Positions 20,150 to 29,146 of a stretch of DNA of 64,000 bases are shown here, piece after piece. Source of the stretch: Sulfitobacter mediterraneus (lineage in GTDB: Bacteria > Pseudomonadota > Alphaproteobacteria > Rhodobacterales > Rhodobacteraceae); the NCBI RefSeq assembly GCF_003054325.1, contig NZ_QBKU01000006.1:124001-188000 (forward strand), read 5' to 3'. The notes under the pieces were generated by a model. The model saw only the letters and a list, made by a program, of their open reading frames with translations. It was not told the origin of the DNA and made no database searches. Each line of letters begins with the position of its first letter. Position 1 is the first letter of the stretch. A program made the position numbers and the translations under genes.

Positions 20150-21222
20150 TGCGGCTTGCGTTCTATGCGCCGATGAAACCGCCGGATGATCCTTTGCCAT
20201 CAGGGGATCGCAGCATCGCACGCGGACTGGTTGCCGCACTGGATCATCTCGGCGCTGAGGTCACCTTGGCCAGCCGGTTTCGCAGCCGCGATGGCAGGGG
20301 CAACACTGAAGTACAGGCCGATCTGATGGCGCAGGCCACGTCCGAAATCACCCGTGCCGTGGCGCAGGGCAAAACGGCAGGCTGGCAGGCATGGCTGACC
20401 TATCACAACTACTACAAAGCGCCGGATCTGATTGGCCCGCATGTGGCCGCAGCACTAGGCATTCCTTATCTGCAGATCGAATCCACCCGTGCCCGCAAAC
20501 GTCTTGACGGGCCATGGGCCGCCTTTGCCAAGGCCGCCGAAGCCGCCTCTGACGCGGCGCAGGTGATCTTTTACTTTACCAAACATGACGCAGAGACCCT
20601 GCACCGCGATGCGCCACAATCACAGGTCTTGATCCACCTGCCGCCATTCCTGAACCGGGACACCTTGCCTGCCGCCTCGGATTTGACCGGACCGATGCTC
20701 AGCGTCGGCATGATGCGCAGCGCGGCCAAATTGCCGTCATACCGGATCATCGCGGAGACATTGGCGATGTTGCCAGACACGGGGTGGTCCCTACAGATCG
20801 CCGGTGACGGGCCTGCCCGCGCCGAGGTGGATGCCCTGATGGTCCCGTTCGGGGACAAAGTCCGCTGCCTTGGAGCATTGGACGAAGCCGCGCTGCGAGA
20901 GGTATATCGCACATCCAGCCTGTTATTCTGGCCCGGCATCGATGAAGCCTTTGGTATGGTCTACCTTGAAGCCCAAGCCGCAGGTCTGCCGGTGATCGCC
21001 CAGGACCGGCCGGGGGTGCGCGAGGTGCTGGCAGGTGTCTCCTATCCGGCCGTCCAAGACGGACCCGCCGCATTGGCCGCGCGGATCACCGACTTGATGA
21101 ACAACCCGGCCAAACGCCACAAAGCCGCATCGGAGGCACGCAACATGATCACCCAACATCACCTGTTGCCCGCCGCCGCACAGGTGCTGCGCCGCGGCTT
21201 GGCAGAGGCAGGTGTCCAATGA
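20149..21222 (+). CDS. glycosyltransferase, GT4 family
   Basis: 357 residues. The start (MRLAFYAPMKPPDDPLPSGD) is a GT4 acceptor-domain strand and loop. The C-terminal half has LQIAGDGPARAEVDAL, then FWPGIDEAFGMVYLEAQAAG with the family E-x7-E motif. It begins within the TGATG overlap and ends in an ATGA overlap with the phosphatase gene. Second of two GT4 enzymes in the cluster; specificity unknown. Confidence 0.87.
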   Translation: MRLAFYAPMKPPDDPLPSGDRSIARGLVAALDHLGAEVTLASRFRSRDGRGNTEVQADLMAQATSEITRAVAQGKTAGWQAWLTYHNYYKAPDLIGPHVAAALGIPYLQIESTRARKRLDGPWAAFAKAAEAASDAAQVIFYFTKHDAETLHRDAPQSQVLIHLPPFLNRDTLPAASDLTGPMLSVGMMRSAAKLPSYRIIAETLAMLPDTGWSLQIAGDGPARAEVDALMVPFGDKVRCLGALDEAALREVYRTSSLLFWPGIDEAFGMVYLEAQAAGLPVIAQDRPGVREVLAGVSYPAVQDGPAALAARITDLMNNPAKRHKAASEARNMITQHHLLPAAAQVLRRGLAEAGVQ

Positions 21223-21806
21223 CCGCCCGCCTTGCCCTTTTGCGCCACGGCCACACACCATGGAACCGTGCAGGCCAAATTCAGGGCCGCACGGATATCG
21301 CCCTCGATCCCGAAGCCGTGGCGCAGCTGTCCCGCTTGCGTCTGCCGCCGCCATGGGATGCCGCGCACCTTTGGTCCAGCCCGTTGTCACGGGCTGCTGA
21401 TACCGCTGCGTTGGTGGCGGGCCGTGCTGCGCAAACGGATGCCGCGCTGATCGAGATGAACTGGGGCGATTGGGAAGGTCTCAAGGGCGCGGATCTCAAG
21501 GCCGATCCGGACGCCGCCTATTTGGATATTGAGCAATGGGGTTGGGATTACACTCCGCCCAATGGTGAAAGCCCTGCTGCCCTCAGGGATCGTTTGGTCC
21601 CATGGGCCGAGGCCCTGCGCGGAGATCATGTGGCTGTGTGCCATATCGGCGTGATGCGGGTGCTCTTGGCCCATGCGACAGGATGGGATTTTGACGGCCC
21701 CGCACCCTTTGCGGTCAAGCGGAACCGGCTTTTTGTGCTCGAGCTTTCTGAGGGCAATTGGACAGTGAAAGGCGCCCCCGTTCGCCTGATTGAGGCCGCA
21801 CCATGA
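21219..21806 (+). CDS. histidine phosphatase family protein
   Basis: 195 residues with the phosphoglycerate-mutase-like catalytic motif LLRHGHTPWN (RHG at about 9-11), a second motif at DAALIEMNWGDWEG and a third His in VAVCHIGVMRVLL. No signal peptide, so it acts in the cytosol. Coupled by ATGA on both sides. Inside a glycan operon it may remove phosphate from a sugar phosphate or a phosphorylated intermediate, as GmhB or CobC-like enzymes do in other pathways; that is inference from context. Confidence 0.88.
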   Translation: MTARLALLRHGHTPWNRAGQIQGRTDIALDPEAVAQLSRLRLPPPWDAAHLWSSPLSRAADTAALVAGRAAQTDAALIEMNWGDWEGLKGADLKADPDAAYLDIEQWGWDYTPPNGESPAALRDRLVPWAEALRGDHVAVCHIGVMRVLLAHATGWDFDGPAPFAVKRNRLFVLELSEGNWTVKGAPVRLIEAAP

Positions 21807-22939
21807 AGGTTATGATCGTTGTCACGCACCTGCTTGGCACCGGGCATCTGTCGCGGGCGCTGACGCTGGCGAAGGGATTTGTGCAAGCGGGCCATGAGGC
21901 CGTGGTTGTCTCTGGCGGCGTGCCAGTGCCCCAGCTTGATCCGGGTGACGCGGCGCTGCTCCAACTGCCTGCGCTGCGGTCCGATGGTGTGAACTTTGCC
22001 CAGTTGCTGACGGCGGCGGGCAACCCGGTGGACGACGCGATGCTGCACGGGCGGCTTGACGCGCTTTTGTCCGTGCTTGACGATCAAGCGCCTGATGTTT
22101 TGCTCACTGAGTTGTTCCCCTTTGGCCGCCGCGTGCTCCGAGCAGAGTTTATCGCGCTTTTGGAGGCGGCAAAGGCGCAGGACAAGCCGCCGCTGATCCT
22201 GTCGTCGATCCGTGATATTCTGGCGCCGCCTTCCAAACCCAAGAAGGCCGCCTTTGCCGATGAGGTGGTAGAGCGGTTCTATGATGGTGTGTTGGTGCAT
22301 GCCGATCCGATGATCACTCCGCTAGACCTCAGTTGGCCAGTGACCGAGGCGCTGGCAGAACGTTTACGCTACACCGGCTTTGTCGCACCGCCGGTTGCAG
22401 ACACGCCAACAAAAGCTGGCGAAGGTGAAGTGATCGTCAGCGCTGGTGGCGGTGATGTGGGCCGCGGTGTGTTTACCGCTGCGCTAGAGGCCGCGGCGGG
22501 TGATCGGGCAAGACCATGGCGGCTCTTGCTTGGTGGTGCAGATGCTGCCGAACGTTGCGCAGCATTGGCAACAGAGGCGGCAGATAACGTAACGATTGAA
22601 CCCGCCCGCCCGGACTTTCGCGCAATGCTGCACGATGTGGCGGCCTCTGTATCGCTGTGTGGCTACAACACCGCGCTGGACGTATTGCAGGCCGGATGCC
22701 CGGCGGTGTTTGTGCCCTTTGACGCGGGAAACGAAGTAGAACAGGGCATCCGCGCCCGCGCCTTGACGCAGCAGAACGGGATCGCCGCGATCCGCAGTGC
22801 CGAGCTGACGCCAGAGGGTTTGCTGCACGCCGTGCAAGAGGTCATTGCCGCCCCTGCCCGCGCCCCGATGAAGGCCGGGTTGGACGGCGCCCGCGAAACC
22901 GTGCGCATCGTCGAACACATGTACGAGGCGCGGGCGTGA
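21803..22939 (+). CDS. glycosyltransferase, GT-B fold, MurG-like
   Basis: 378 residues. The N-terminus (VTHLLGTGHLSRALTLAKGF) carries the GxGHLxR loop also present in the 17700 gene. The C-terminal half has VSAGGGDVGRGVF and a donor motif (SLCGYNTALDVLQAGCPAV) close to MurG/GT28. No membrane segment. Starts in an ATGA overlap and ends in a GTGA overlap. It probably arose by duplication with the first GT of the cluster, though the two have diverged widely. Confidence 0.85.
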   Translation: MKVMIVVTHLLGTGHLSRALTLAKGFVQAGHEAVVVSGGVPVPQLDPGDAALLQLPALRSDGVNFAQLLTAAGNPVDDAMLHGRLDALLSVLDDQAPDVLLTELFPFGRRVLRAEFIALLEAAKAQDKPPLILSSIRDILAPPSKPKKAAFADEVVERFYDGVLVHADPMITPLDLSWPVTEALAERLRYTGFVAPPVADTPTKAGEGEVIVSAGGGDVGRGVFTAALEAAAGDRARPWRLLLGGADAAERCAALATEAADNVTIEPARPDFRAMLHDVAASVSLCGYNTALDVLQAGCPAVFVPFDAGNEVEQGIRARALTQQNGIAAIRSAELTPEGLLHAVQEVIAAPARAPMKAGLDGARETVRIVEHMYEARA

Positions 22940-23694
22940 GTGTTGATTGGTCTCCTCTGAAGGCCGAGATGGCAATCTGGCGGCGCGAGGCGCGGGTGCT
23001 GCCAATCTGGTGGCGCGATGACGATGCTGTAAAAGGCACTCCAGCCTTGGCGCAGCTCACCGGATTGGCCGAAACCTTGGGCCTGCCAGTTCATCTGGCG
23101 GTGATCCCCAAGTTTGCGCAAGCCTCGCTTATTGAGCTGTGCCGTAGCCCTTGGGCGGTGGCGATGGTACATGGCTGGGCGCATCAGAACCATGCGCCGG
23201 AAGGCCAGAAAAAGGCCGAGTTCGGATGGCCCCGCGACGGCGCCACAGATGAGATCCAACAGGGCATTGGCGCACTAAAACAGATGTTTGGCGCGATTCT
23301 TGTACCGGTGTTTGTGCCGCCTTGGAACCGTATTGATGCGGGTTTGATCGCAGCCTTGCCTGATCTGGGGTTTGCCGGACTGTCCACCTTCACCCCCCGT
23401 ACCGCACGATTGGCCGCGCCAGGCCTCGTGCACATCAACACCCATGTTGATCCGATCTATTGGAAAGGCGGCGGCGGTTTGGTGCCGCCCGAAGTACAGA
23501 TCGCCGCAATGGTGCAAAACCTGCAAGACCGCCGTTTTGATCGCTCAGACAATGCCGAGCCTATGGGCTTTCTCACCCATCACCTTGTGCATAATCGCGA
23601 CATTTGGGCGTTTACCGAGGCCTGCCTTGGCACCTTGCTGGATGCCGGGGCCGTGCCCTGCAATTTACATGACCTGAAAGGAAATCTGCCATGA
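22936..23694 (+). CDS. polysaccharide-deacetylase-like protein (NodB fold)
   Basis: 252 residues, starting at a GTG that overlaps the previous stop (GTGA). The metal-site motifs of the NodB family are recognisable in altered form: WRDDD at about 26-30 in place of TFDD, and HGWAHQNH in place of HSxxH. The barrel strand FVPPWNRID is also typical. There is no signal peptide, unlike most polysaccharide deacetylases, so it should act on a cytosolic, perhaps lipid-linked or activated, sugar. Deacetylation of an N-acetyl-hexosamine unit is a reasonable guess only. Confidence 0.8.
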   Translation: MSVDWSPLKAEMAIWRREARVLPIWWRDDDAVKGTPALAQLTGLAETLGLPVHLAVIPKFAQASLIELCRSPWAVAMVHGWAHQNHAPEGQKKAEFGWPRDGATDEIQQGIGALKQMFGAILVPVFVPPWNRIDAGLIAALPDLGFAGLSTFTPRTARLAAPGLVHINTHVDPIYWKGGGGLVPPEVQIAAMVQNLQDRRFDRSDNAEPMGFLTHHLVHNRDIWAFTEACLGTLLDAGAVPCNLHDLKGNLP

Positions 23695-24167
23695 GCCGAT
23701 TGGAATCCATGCGCCGGAGGCTGGAGGCGCAGATTGACGGGCTGAACTGGGCCGCAGAGACCATCCGCGATGTTGCGGGCGATGTTCTGGAGATGGGTCT
23801 GGGCAATGGCCGCACCTATGATCACCTGCGGCAGGAATTGCCCAATCGGCGCATCTGGGTGATTGACCGCGTGTTGCAACCACATCCATCTTGCGTGCCA
23901 CCACAAGAGAACTTTCTGCAAGGCGAGGCGGACGCGATGCTGGCCGAACTGGCAGAACGCGGGACGCGGATGGCATTGGCGCATTATGACTTTGGCTTTG
24001 GCGTCAAGGAAAAGGACGTCGAAGAAGGTGCAAAGCTGTCACCCCTGATCGCGCCCTTGATGGTGCCGGGGGGATTGATCGTCTCGCAACAACCTTTGAC
24101 TGGGTTCACCCAAGTCAGCGGGCCGGACACAATCGACCCGGAACGCTATCTGTTTTATCGCAGTTAA
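23691..24167 (+). CDS. class I SAM-dependent methyltransferase-like protein
   Basis: 158 residues. SAM motif I is VLEMGLGNGRTYDHL, followed by IWVIDRVLQPHP and a GGLIVSQQ strand. Paralogue of the stand-alone gene at 6376-6864. It begins in an ATGA overlap with the deacetylase-like gene and is the last gene of the glycan cluster. Its TAA (24165-24167) overlaps the TAA of the convergent BKACE gene. It may cap the glycan by O-methylation, an inference from position. Confidence 0.78.
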   Translation: MSRLESMRRRLEAQIDGLNWAAETIRDVAGDVLEMGLGNGRTYDHLRQELPNRRIWVIDRVLQPHPSCVPPQENFLQGEADAMLAELAERGTRMALAHYDFGFGVKEKDVEEGAKLSPLIAPLMVPGGLIVSQQPLTGFTQVSGPDTIDPERYLFYRS

Positions 24168-24994
24168 GCCGGACGCAGGCCTAAGATCTGCCGTGCTTGC
24201 GCAGGGGTCGCCACGGGGCGCTCGTGCTTTTCGCAAATATCTGCGGCGCGTTGGACCAGCGCCGCATTGGATGGGGCAAGGGTCTCTTTGTCCCAGCGCA
24301 CGTTGTCTTCGAGACCGGTGCGGGTGTGACCGCCTGCCGCGATGGACCATTCGTTTAGCACAACCTGATTTGGCCCGATCCCCGCCGCGCACCATTGTGC
24401 ATCAGGGGCCAGCCGTTTGACCGTTTCGATATAGAAATCAAAGGTCGGGCGATCGACAGGCATGGCGTTTTTCACCCCCATCACGAACTGAATATAAAGC
24501 TGCCCCGGAATGCGCCCGTCGCGGTTCATCTCTGCGGCCTTGTGAATGTGGCTGAGGTCAAAGGCTTCGATCTCTGGCTTGATCTCATGGGTGCGCATCT
24601 CGCTCGCCAGCCAATCGACCAAATCCGGCGGGTTCTCATAAACGCGGGTGGGAAAATTATTGGACCCCACCGAGAGCGACGCCATATCCGGACGCAGCGG
24701 CAGCATCCCGCCCCTCGCCTGCCCGGCACCAGACCGTCCGCCTGTAGAGAACTGAATGATCATGCCGGGGCAATGTTTGGTCACGCCCTCTTGCAAGGCT
24801 GCAAATTTGTCCGGGTCCGAGGAAGGCGTTTCATCCGCGTTGCGCACATGGGCGTGGCAAATGCTCGCCCCTGCCTCAAAAGCGGCATGGGTGCTTTCGA
24901 TCTGTTCCGAGACGCTGATCGGGACGGCGGGATTGGCCGCTTTGGTCGGGACAGAGCCGGTGATGGCAACGCAGATGATGCAGGGATCAGACAT
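24164..24994 (-). CDS. 3-keto-5-aminohexanoate cleavage protein family (BKACE)
   Basis: 276 residues of the DUF849/BKACE family, zinc enzymes that condense a beta-keto acid with acetyl-CoA to give acetoacetate and a new CoA ester. Zinc ligands are visible in SICHAHVRN near residue 45-52, and the barrel end has GIGPNQ and later GLEDNVRW, the usual family features. GAGGAAA precedes the ATG. It converges on the glycan cluster with overlapping stop codons. The beta-keto acid substrate varies across the family and cannot be assigned. Confidence 0.9.
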   Translation of the reverse strand: MSDPCIICVAITGSVPTKAANPAVPISVSEQIESTHAAFEAGASICHAHVRNADETPSSDPDKFAALQEGVTKHCPGMIIQFSTGGRSGAGQARGGMLPLRPDMASLSVGSNNFPTRVYENPPDLVDWLASEMRTHEIKPEIEAFDLSHIHKAAEMNRDGRIPGQLYIQFVMGVKNAMPVDRPTFDFYIETVKRLAPDAQWCAAGIGPNQVVLNEWSIAAGGHTRTGLEDNVRWDKETLAPSNAALVQRAADICEKHERPVATPAQARQILGLRPA

Positions 24995-25052
24995 GGGGTT
25001 TCCTCAGCTAAGGCCATGCCAGTGTTCCACAGCGCCCCGCCGAAGTCGAGCG

Positions 25053-25565
25053 TCAGCGGCGTTTCACAAACGCGGTCAGAATGACGATCCGCTGCCCCTC
25101 AACCCGGCCCTCGATATGCGCAGGGTTGTCCTGCACCAGCGATATTTTATGCACCGCCGTGCCACGTTTGGCAGTAAAGCCCGCACCTTTGACCGGCAGA
25201 TCCTTGATCAGAACAACCGTATCGCCTTGGCTCAGCGGTTGACCGTTGCTGTCACGGTGCGCGCTGTCTTGGGGGACGTTATCCGCCCAAGCGCGGGTCT
25301 CGTCATCCAGATAGAGCTGATCGGCCAGATCACGCGCCCAATCGGTCTCTAGCCGCGCCAGAATGCGGGCGGCCAGAACCTGTATCGCCGGATCTTCGGA
25401 CCACATGGTCGAGGCCAGCACGCGGAAATGATCGGGCGCCGGCGCAGCGCTGGCGATCTCATCGGCGCAGAGGGTGCAGATGTGAACAGACGCCCCCTCA
25501 GGACCGCCCGGAACTGGCGTTTCGATCAAAGGCGTATCGGGGGCGGTGCAAAGCGGGCATGTCAT
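25053..25565 (-). CDS. phnA: PhnA-family zinc-ribbon protein
   Basis: 170 residues. The N-terminal zinc ribbon has CPLC near residue 3 and CTLC near 31; the C-terminal PhnA domain shows DTVVLIKDLPVKG and ends in a small beta barrel. Despite the old name, E. coli PhnA (YjdM) is not needed for phosphonate breakdown, and the cellular role is unsettled. A purine-rich GGCAGGGG lies ahead of the ATG. Single gene between the BKACE and small membrane protein genes. Confidence 0.88.
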   Translation of the reverse strand: MTCPLCTAPDTPLIETPVPGGPEGASVHICTLCADEIASAAPAPDHFRVLASTMWSEDPAIQVLAARILARLETDWARDLADQLYLDDETRAWADNVPQDSAHRDSNGQPLSQGDTVVLIKDLPVKGAGFTAKRGTAVHKISLVQDNPAHIEGRVEGQRIVILTAFVKRR

Positions 25566-25600
25566 GCCCCTGCCCTACCCCATTGATGCCGAAGGGGGAA

Positions 25601-25783
25601 CTAAAGACTGGTGATCTTTTTCGCGACCATCAGCGTGACCGGAACAGCCACCACAGCGCCCGCCGCCGCCGCGATCAGGATCGGCGTCAACGTGTCATAT
25701 CCGGACGCGAGAACGGCAATGACACCGGCCCCGGCAAGGGTGGAACCGATGATGGAATAAAGCATGGAAGCAAGGCGAAGCAT
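25601..25783 (-). CDS. small two-helix membrane protein
   Basis: 60 residues: two hydrophobic segments (about 5-27 and 34-54), a short turn, and a basic end (VAKKITSL). Short proteins of this exact type are common in Rhodobacteraceae and are often labelled CTP synthetase, which is clearly wrong for a 60-residue membrane protein. AGGT-type purines lie just upstream of the ATG. Function unknown. Confidence 0.75.
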   Translation of the reverse strand: MLRLASMLYSIIGSTLAGAGVIAVLASGYDTLTPILIAAAAGAVVAVPVTLMVAKKITSL

Positions 25784-26064
25784 GAGGAGACCTTTCGCGA
25801 TTTGATGTTACCGGAAAGATATCTGGCGGCGGGGCGGTGCGCTTTGATTTGAGTCAAAAGGGAAAGGGTTTGTTGGGTTTGATTGGATGGTTTTGAGGCC
25901 AGATCATTTGCATTGAATTTGGAGGTTGCGACACAGTGATGCCCCGTTCGCCCCATTAGGGCGCCATCAAAGTGCGTTGTTCAATGGGGTGCGCAGAGCC
26001 GCTTTCAATCAGTCACCGCACTTACAAACGTTACCACAGATCAACTGGCCCGGTGAACCCCGGT

Positions 26065-27864
26065 CTACCCATCCATCTTAAGCGCCGAAATAAACGCCTC
26101 TTGCGGGATATCCACCTTCCCAAACTGGCGCATCTTTTTCTTACCGGCTTTCTGCTTTTCCAGCAGCTTTTTCTTACGGGTCGCATCACCGCCGTAGCAC
26201 TTCGCGGTCACGTCCTTGCGCATCGCCGAGAGGGTTTCACGCGCGATCACCTTGCCGCCGATGGCCGCCTGGATCGGGATTTTGAACATGTGACGCGGGA
26301 TCAGATCCTTGAGCTTTTCGACCATTGCACGGCCGCGCGCCTCAGCCCGGTCGCGGTGCACCATAGTAGACAGCGCATCCACCGGTTCATCGTTCACAAG
26401 GATCGACATTTTCACCAGCGCATCCTGACGGTAGCCGATCATCTGATAGTCAAATGAGGCATAGCCCTTGGTCACCGACTTCAGGCGGTCATAAAAATCA
26501 AACACCACCTCGTTGAGCGGCAGGTCATAGACCACCATCGCACGTGAGCCAGCATAGGTCAGGTCTTCTTGGATGCCGCGGCGGTCTTGGCACAGTTTCA
26601 GCACATCACCGAGGTATTCGTCCGGCACAAGGATTGTCGCCTTGATCCGCGGTTCCTGCAAATGGTCCACCAGCGTCATGTCGGGCATGTCGGCGGGGTT
26701 GTGCAGCTGTGTGACCGTGCCATCCTTCATGTGGATGTCATAGATCACCGATGGCGCGGTGGTGATCAGGTCGATGTTGTATTCCCGTTCAATCCGGTCG
26801 CGGATCACCTCAAGGTGCAAAAGGCCAAGGAAGCCGCAGCGGAAGCCAAAGCCAAGCGCGGCAGAGGTTTCCATCTCAAAGCTGAAAGAGGCGTCATTGA
26901 GGGCAAGCTTTTCGATGCTGTCGCGCAGGTCTTCGAATTCGGCGGCATCTACGGGGAAGAGACCACAGAACACAACCGGTTGCGCCGGTTTGAAGCCCGG
27001 CAGCGCGTCGGTGGTGCCCTTCTTTTCGTGCGTGATGGTATCGCCCACACGGGTGTCGCGGACCTGTTTGATCGAGGCGGTGAGAAAGCCAAGCTCGCCC
27101 GGGCCAAGTTCATCAATTTCGGTCATTTGGGGGCGGAACACACCGATGCGGTCCACATGGTGGGTGGAGTTGTTGGAGAGCATGCGCACACGCTCGCCCT
27201 TTTTCAACACGCCATCCATGATCCGCACCAGAACGATCACACCGAGATAGCTGTCGTACCACGAATCCACCAGCATCGCCTTGAGCGGTGCATCGCGGTC
27301 GCCTTTCGGGGCGGGCAATTTGGTCACGATTGCCTCAAGCGTGTCTTCGATGCCGATACCGGTTTTCGCTGACACCTGAATCGCCTCGGTGGCGTCAATC
27401 CCGATCACATCTTCGATCTGTTCGGCGACGCGGTCACAATCGGCGGCGGGCAGATCGATCTTGTTCAGAACAGGAACGATCTCATGATCCGCCTCAATCG
27501 CGTGATAGACATTCGCCAATGTCTGCGCCTCGACGCCCTGGGTGCTGTCGACCACCAAAAGCGAGCCTTCCACCGCACGCATGGAGCGGGAGACCTCATA
27601 GGCAAAGTCGACGTGGCCAGGGGTGTCGATCAGGTTGAGGACATATTCCTCACCATCCTTAGCGGTATAATTGATCCGAACGGTTTGCGCCTTGATTGTG
27701 ATGCCGCGTTCGCGTTCGATATCCATGCTGTCGAGCATTTGCTCTTTCATATCGCGATCCGCCACGGTGTGCGTGGATTGGATCAAGCGATCGGCAAGCG
27801 TGGATTTCCCGTGGTCGATGTGCGCCACGATGGAGAAATTGCGGATATGTGAAAGCGGTGTCAT
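26065..27864 (-). CDS. lepA: elongation factor 4 (LepA)
   Basis: 599 residues, full length. The GTPase domain has P-loop AHIDHGKST (about 14-22), DTPGH and NKID motifs, then EF-G-like domains and the LepA-specific C-terminal domain ([21 protein letters not shown]). The family binds ribosomes and aids translation or assembly under stress. Single gene: 111 bp separate it from the MAPEG gene upstream. Start at the ATG 27864, where family homology begins. Confidence 0.97.
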   Translation of the reverse strand: MTPLSHIRNFSIVAHIDHGKSTLADRLIQSTHTVADRDMKEQMLDSMDIERERGITIKAQTVRINYTAKDGEEYVLNLIDTPGHVDFAYEVSRSMRAVEGSLLVVDSTQGVEAQTLANVYHAIEADHEIVPVLNKIDLPAADCDRVAEQIEDVIGIDATEAIQVSAKTGIGIEDTLEAIVTKLPAPKGDRDAPLKAMLVDSWYDSYLGVIVLVRIMDGVLKKGERVRMLSNNSTHHVDRIGVFRPQMTEIDELGPGELGFLTASIKQVRDTRVGDTITHEKKGTTDALPGFKPAQPVVFCGLFPVDAAEFEDLRDSIEKLALNDASFSFEMETSAALGFGFRCGFLGLLHLEVIRDRIEREYNIDLITTAPSVIYDIHMKDGTVTQLHNPADMPDMTLVDHLQEPRIKATILVPDEYLGDVLKLCQDRRGIQEDLTYAGSRAMVVYDLPLNEVVFDFYDRLKSVTKGYASFDYQMIGYRQDALVKMSILVNDEPVDALSTMVHRDRAEARGRAMVEKLKDLIPRHMFKIPIQAAIGGKVIARETLSAMRKDVTAKCYGGDATRKKKLLEKQKAGKKKMRQFGKVDIPQEAFISALKMDG

Positions 27865-27939
27865 GCAGGGGATATGATGCGCTTTGGTGGTGTGGTCAAG
27901 GTGGATTCAATGCAGGCCTGACATGGCTCAAACCCCTGT

Positions 27940-27959
27940 GGCGCTTGGGCCGAAGCGCC
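27940..27959. terminator. possible hairpin between MAPEG and lepA genes
   Basis: A perfect 7-bp inverted repeat (arms 27940-27946 and 27953-27959, 6-base loop) lies just downstream of the MAPEG stop and upstream of lepA. No T-run follows, so termination is uncertain. Confidence 0.35.
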
Positions 27960-27975
27960 GCCAACCCAGCGGCAC

Positions 27976-28542
27976 TTACAGGATCAGTGCCAGCGCCAGA
28001 TAGCTGCCCATCCCATAGAGCGCGATCAAGCTGACGCTCATGCAAATCCCGCGCAATCCATCGCGTCCCGTCAGATAGGCAAAGCCATGGCCAAGACGGC
28101 CCAGCGCAAAGCCGATGATCCAGACCTGCGCCGCGATTTGGACCGGAGAGATCAGGCTAAGCGTGATGGCCAGCATGGCGAAATAGACGGTGTTTTCCGT
28201 GGCGTTGCGGTGAGCGTTGTGCTGACGCTCAAGCTCGGTTTCCGCCTCTGCGGTTATGTCTGCGCGGTTGTGATCACTGGCCGCCCATTCCTCGGGCGTG
28301 GCCTTGAGATCATATTTCAGGCGGGTCAGTTCCGTGGTTGTCATCAACACCGTGTGATTGATCACCAGCAGCACTGCACCCATCGCCAATGCCGCGATCA
28401 GGGCTTTTGATGGCAGCGACACTACAGCTGCATCCACACCAAACAACAGCAGGTTCATGGCCAACGCGATGGCAATAAGCGCGACGGGATAGGCAATGAT
28501 GATTGCACGGAACTTTGCCTTGTTGTCTTTTGCAGGGGCCAT
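27976..28542 (-). CDS. MAPEG-family membrane protein
   Basis: 188 residues with four hydrophobic segments (about 13-35, 42-62, 120-142, 160-185) and the family loop NAHRNATENTVYFA, which contains the Arg/Asn/Glu residues of MAPEG (membrane-associated eicosanoid/glutathione metabolism) proteins. Bacterial members are mostly uncharacterised; some bind glutathione. An A/G-rich ribosome site precedes the ATG. No operon partner is evident. Confidence 0.85.
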   Translation of the reverse strand: MAPAKDNKAKFRAIIIAYPVALIAIALAMNLLLFGVDAAVVSLPSKALIAALAMGAVLLVINHTVLMTTTELTRLKYDLKATPEEWAASDHNRADITAEAETELERQHNAHRNATENTVYFAMLAITLSLISPVQIAAQVWIIGFALGRLGHGFAYLTGRDGLRGICMSVSLIALYGMGSYLALALIL

Positions 28543-28777
28543 GACTCTTTGCCTTTCGCGCTCAAGCGATCAAACTGCGGCATTCACGCTGTTGCGGCAA
28601 GTCCGGAAAACCAGCCCTTGGTCAGGCATCAGCGGCTCCAATGGGCGGCTGCCGCCCAGATGGACTGTTCCAAACAAACGTGAATTGCCCCCTCGCGCAG
28701 AATAGGTCATACTTTGGCCAAAGCAGTAAGGGTCTGAACGGGGCAAACCCGGGGCCAACAAATCGAGGCAGTTTACG

Positions 28778-29140
28778 ATGTTGCGGATAATGATTGCGCT
28801 TGTTGCGGTGCTGGGCCTGACGGCCTGCGGCGGATCACGCTATAGCAGTGCCAATGCGCGGGGCTACAAACCGGCACCTGTACTTTTTGCCACCGGCCCC
28901 ATCCAGAAAGCCTGTCAGCAGGCCAATCGCAAATCCGCGTCACGGGCGAGATGCGGCTGTGTTCAGGCCGTTGCGGATCGCGAGCTGTCGAATGCCGATC
29001 AACGCCGCGGCGCCAAGATGTTCAGCGACCCGCACCAATTGCAGGAAATCCGGCAGTCCGACAACGCCAGCAACGAACGGTTCTGGAAGGCGTGGAAGGC
29101 CTATGGCAAGGTCGCTGCCGAACTTTGCTCTGCGTCCTGA
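28778..29140 (+). CDS. small putative lipoprotein
   Basis: 120 residues. The N-terminal MLRIMIALVAVLGLTACGG is a type II signal peptide with lipobox LTAC (Cys17). The mature part has two further Cys (CGC region) and SNADQRRGAKMFSDPHQLQE. Similar proteins occur across Roseobacter genomes, sometimes named arginine transporter without evidence. It converges with the acetyltransferase gene 6 bp away. Function unknown. Confidence 0.8.
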   Translation: MLRIMIALVAVLGLTACGGSRYSSANARGYKPAPVLFATGPIQKACQQANRKSASRARCGCVQAVADRELSNADQRRGAKMFSDPHQLQEIRQSDNASNERFWKAWKAYGKVAAELCSAS

Positions 29141-29146
29141 TCCGAC

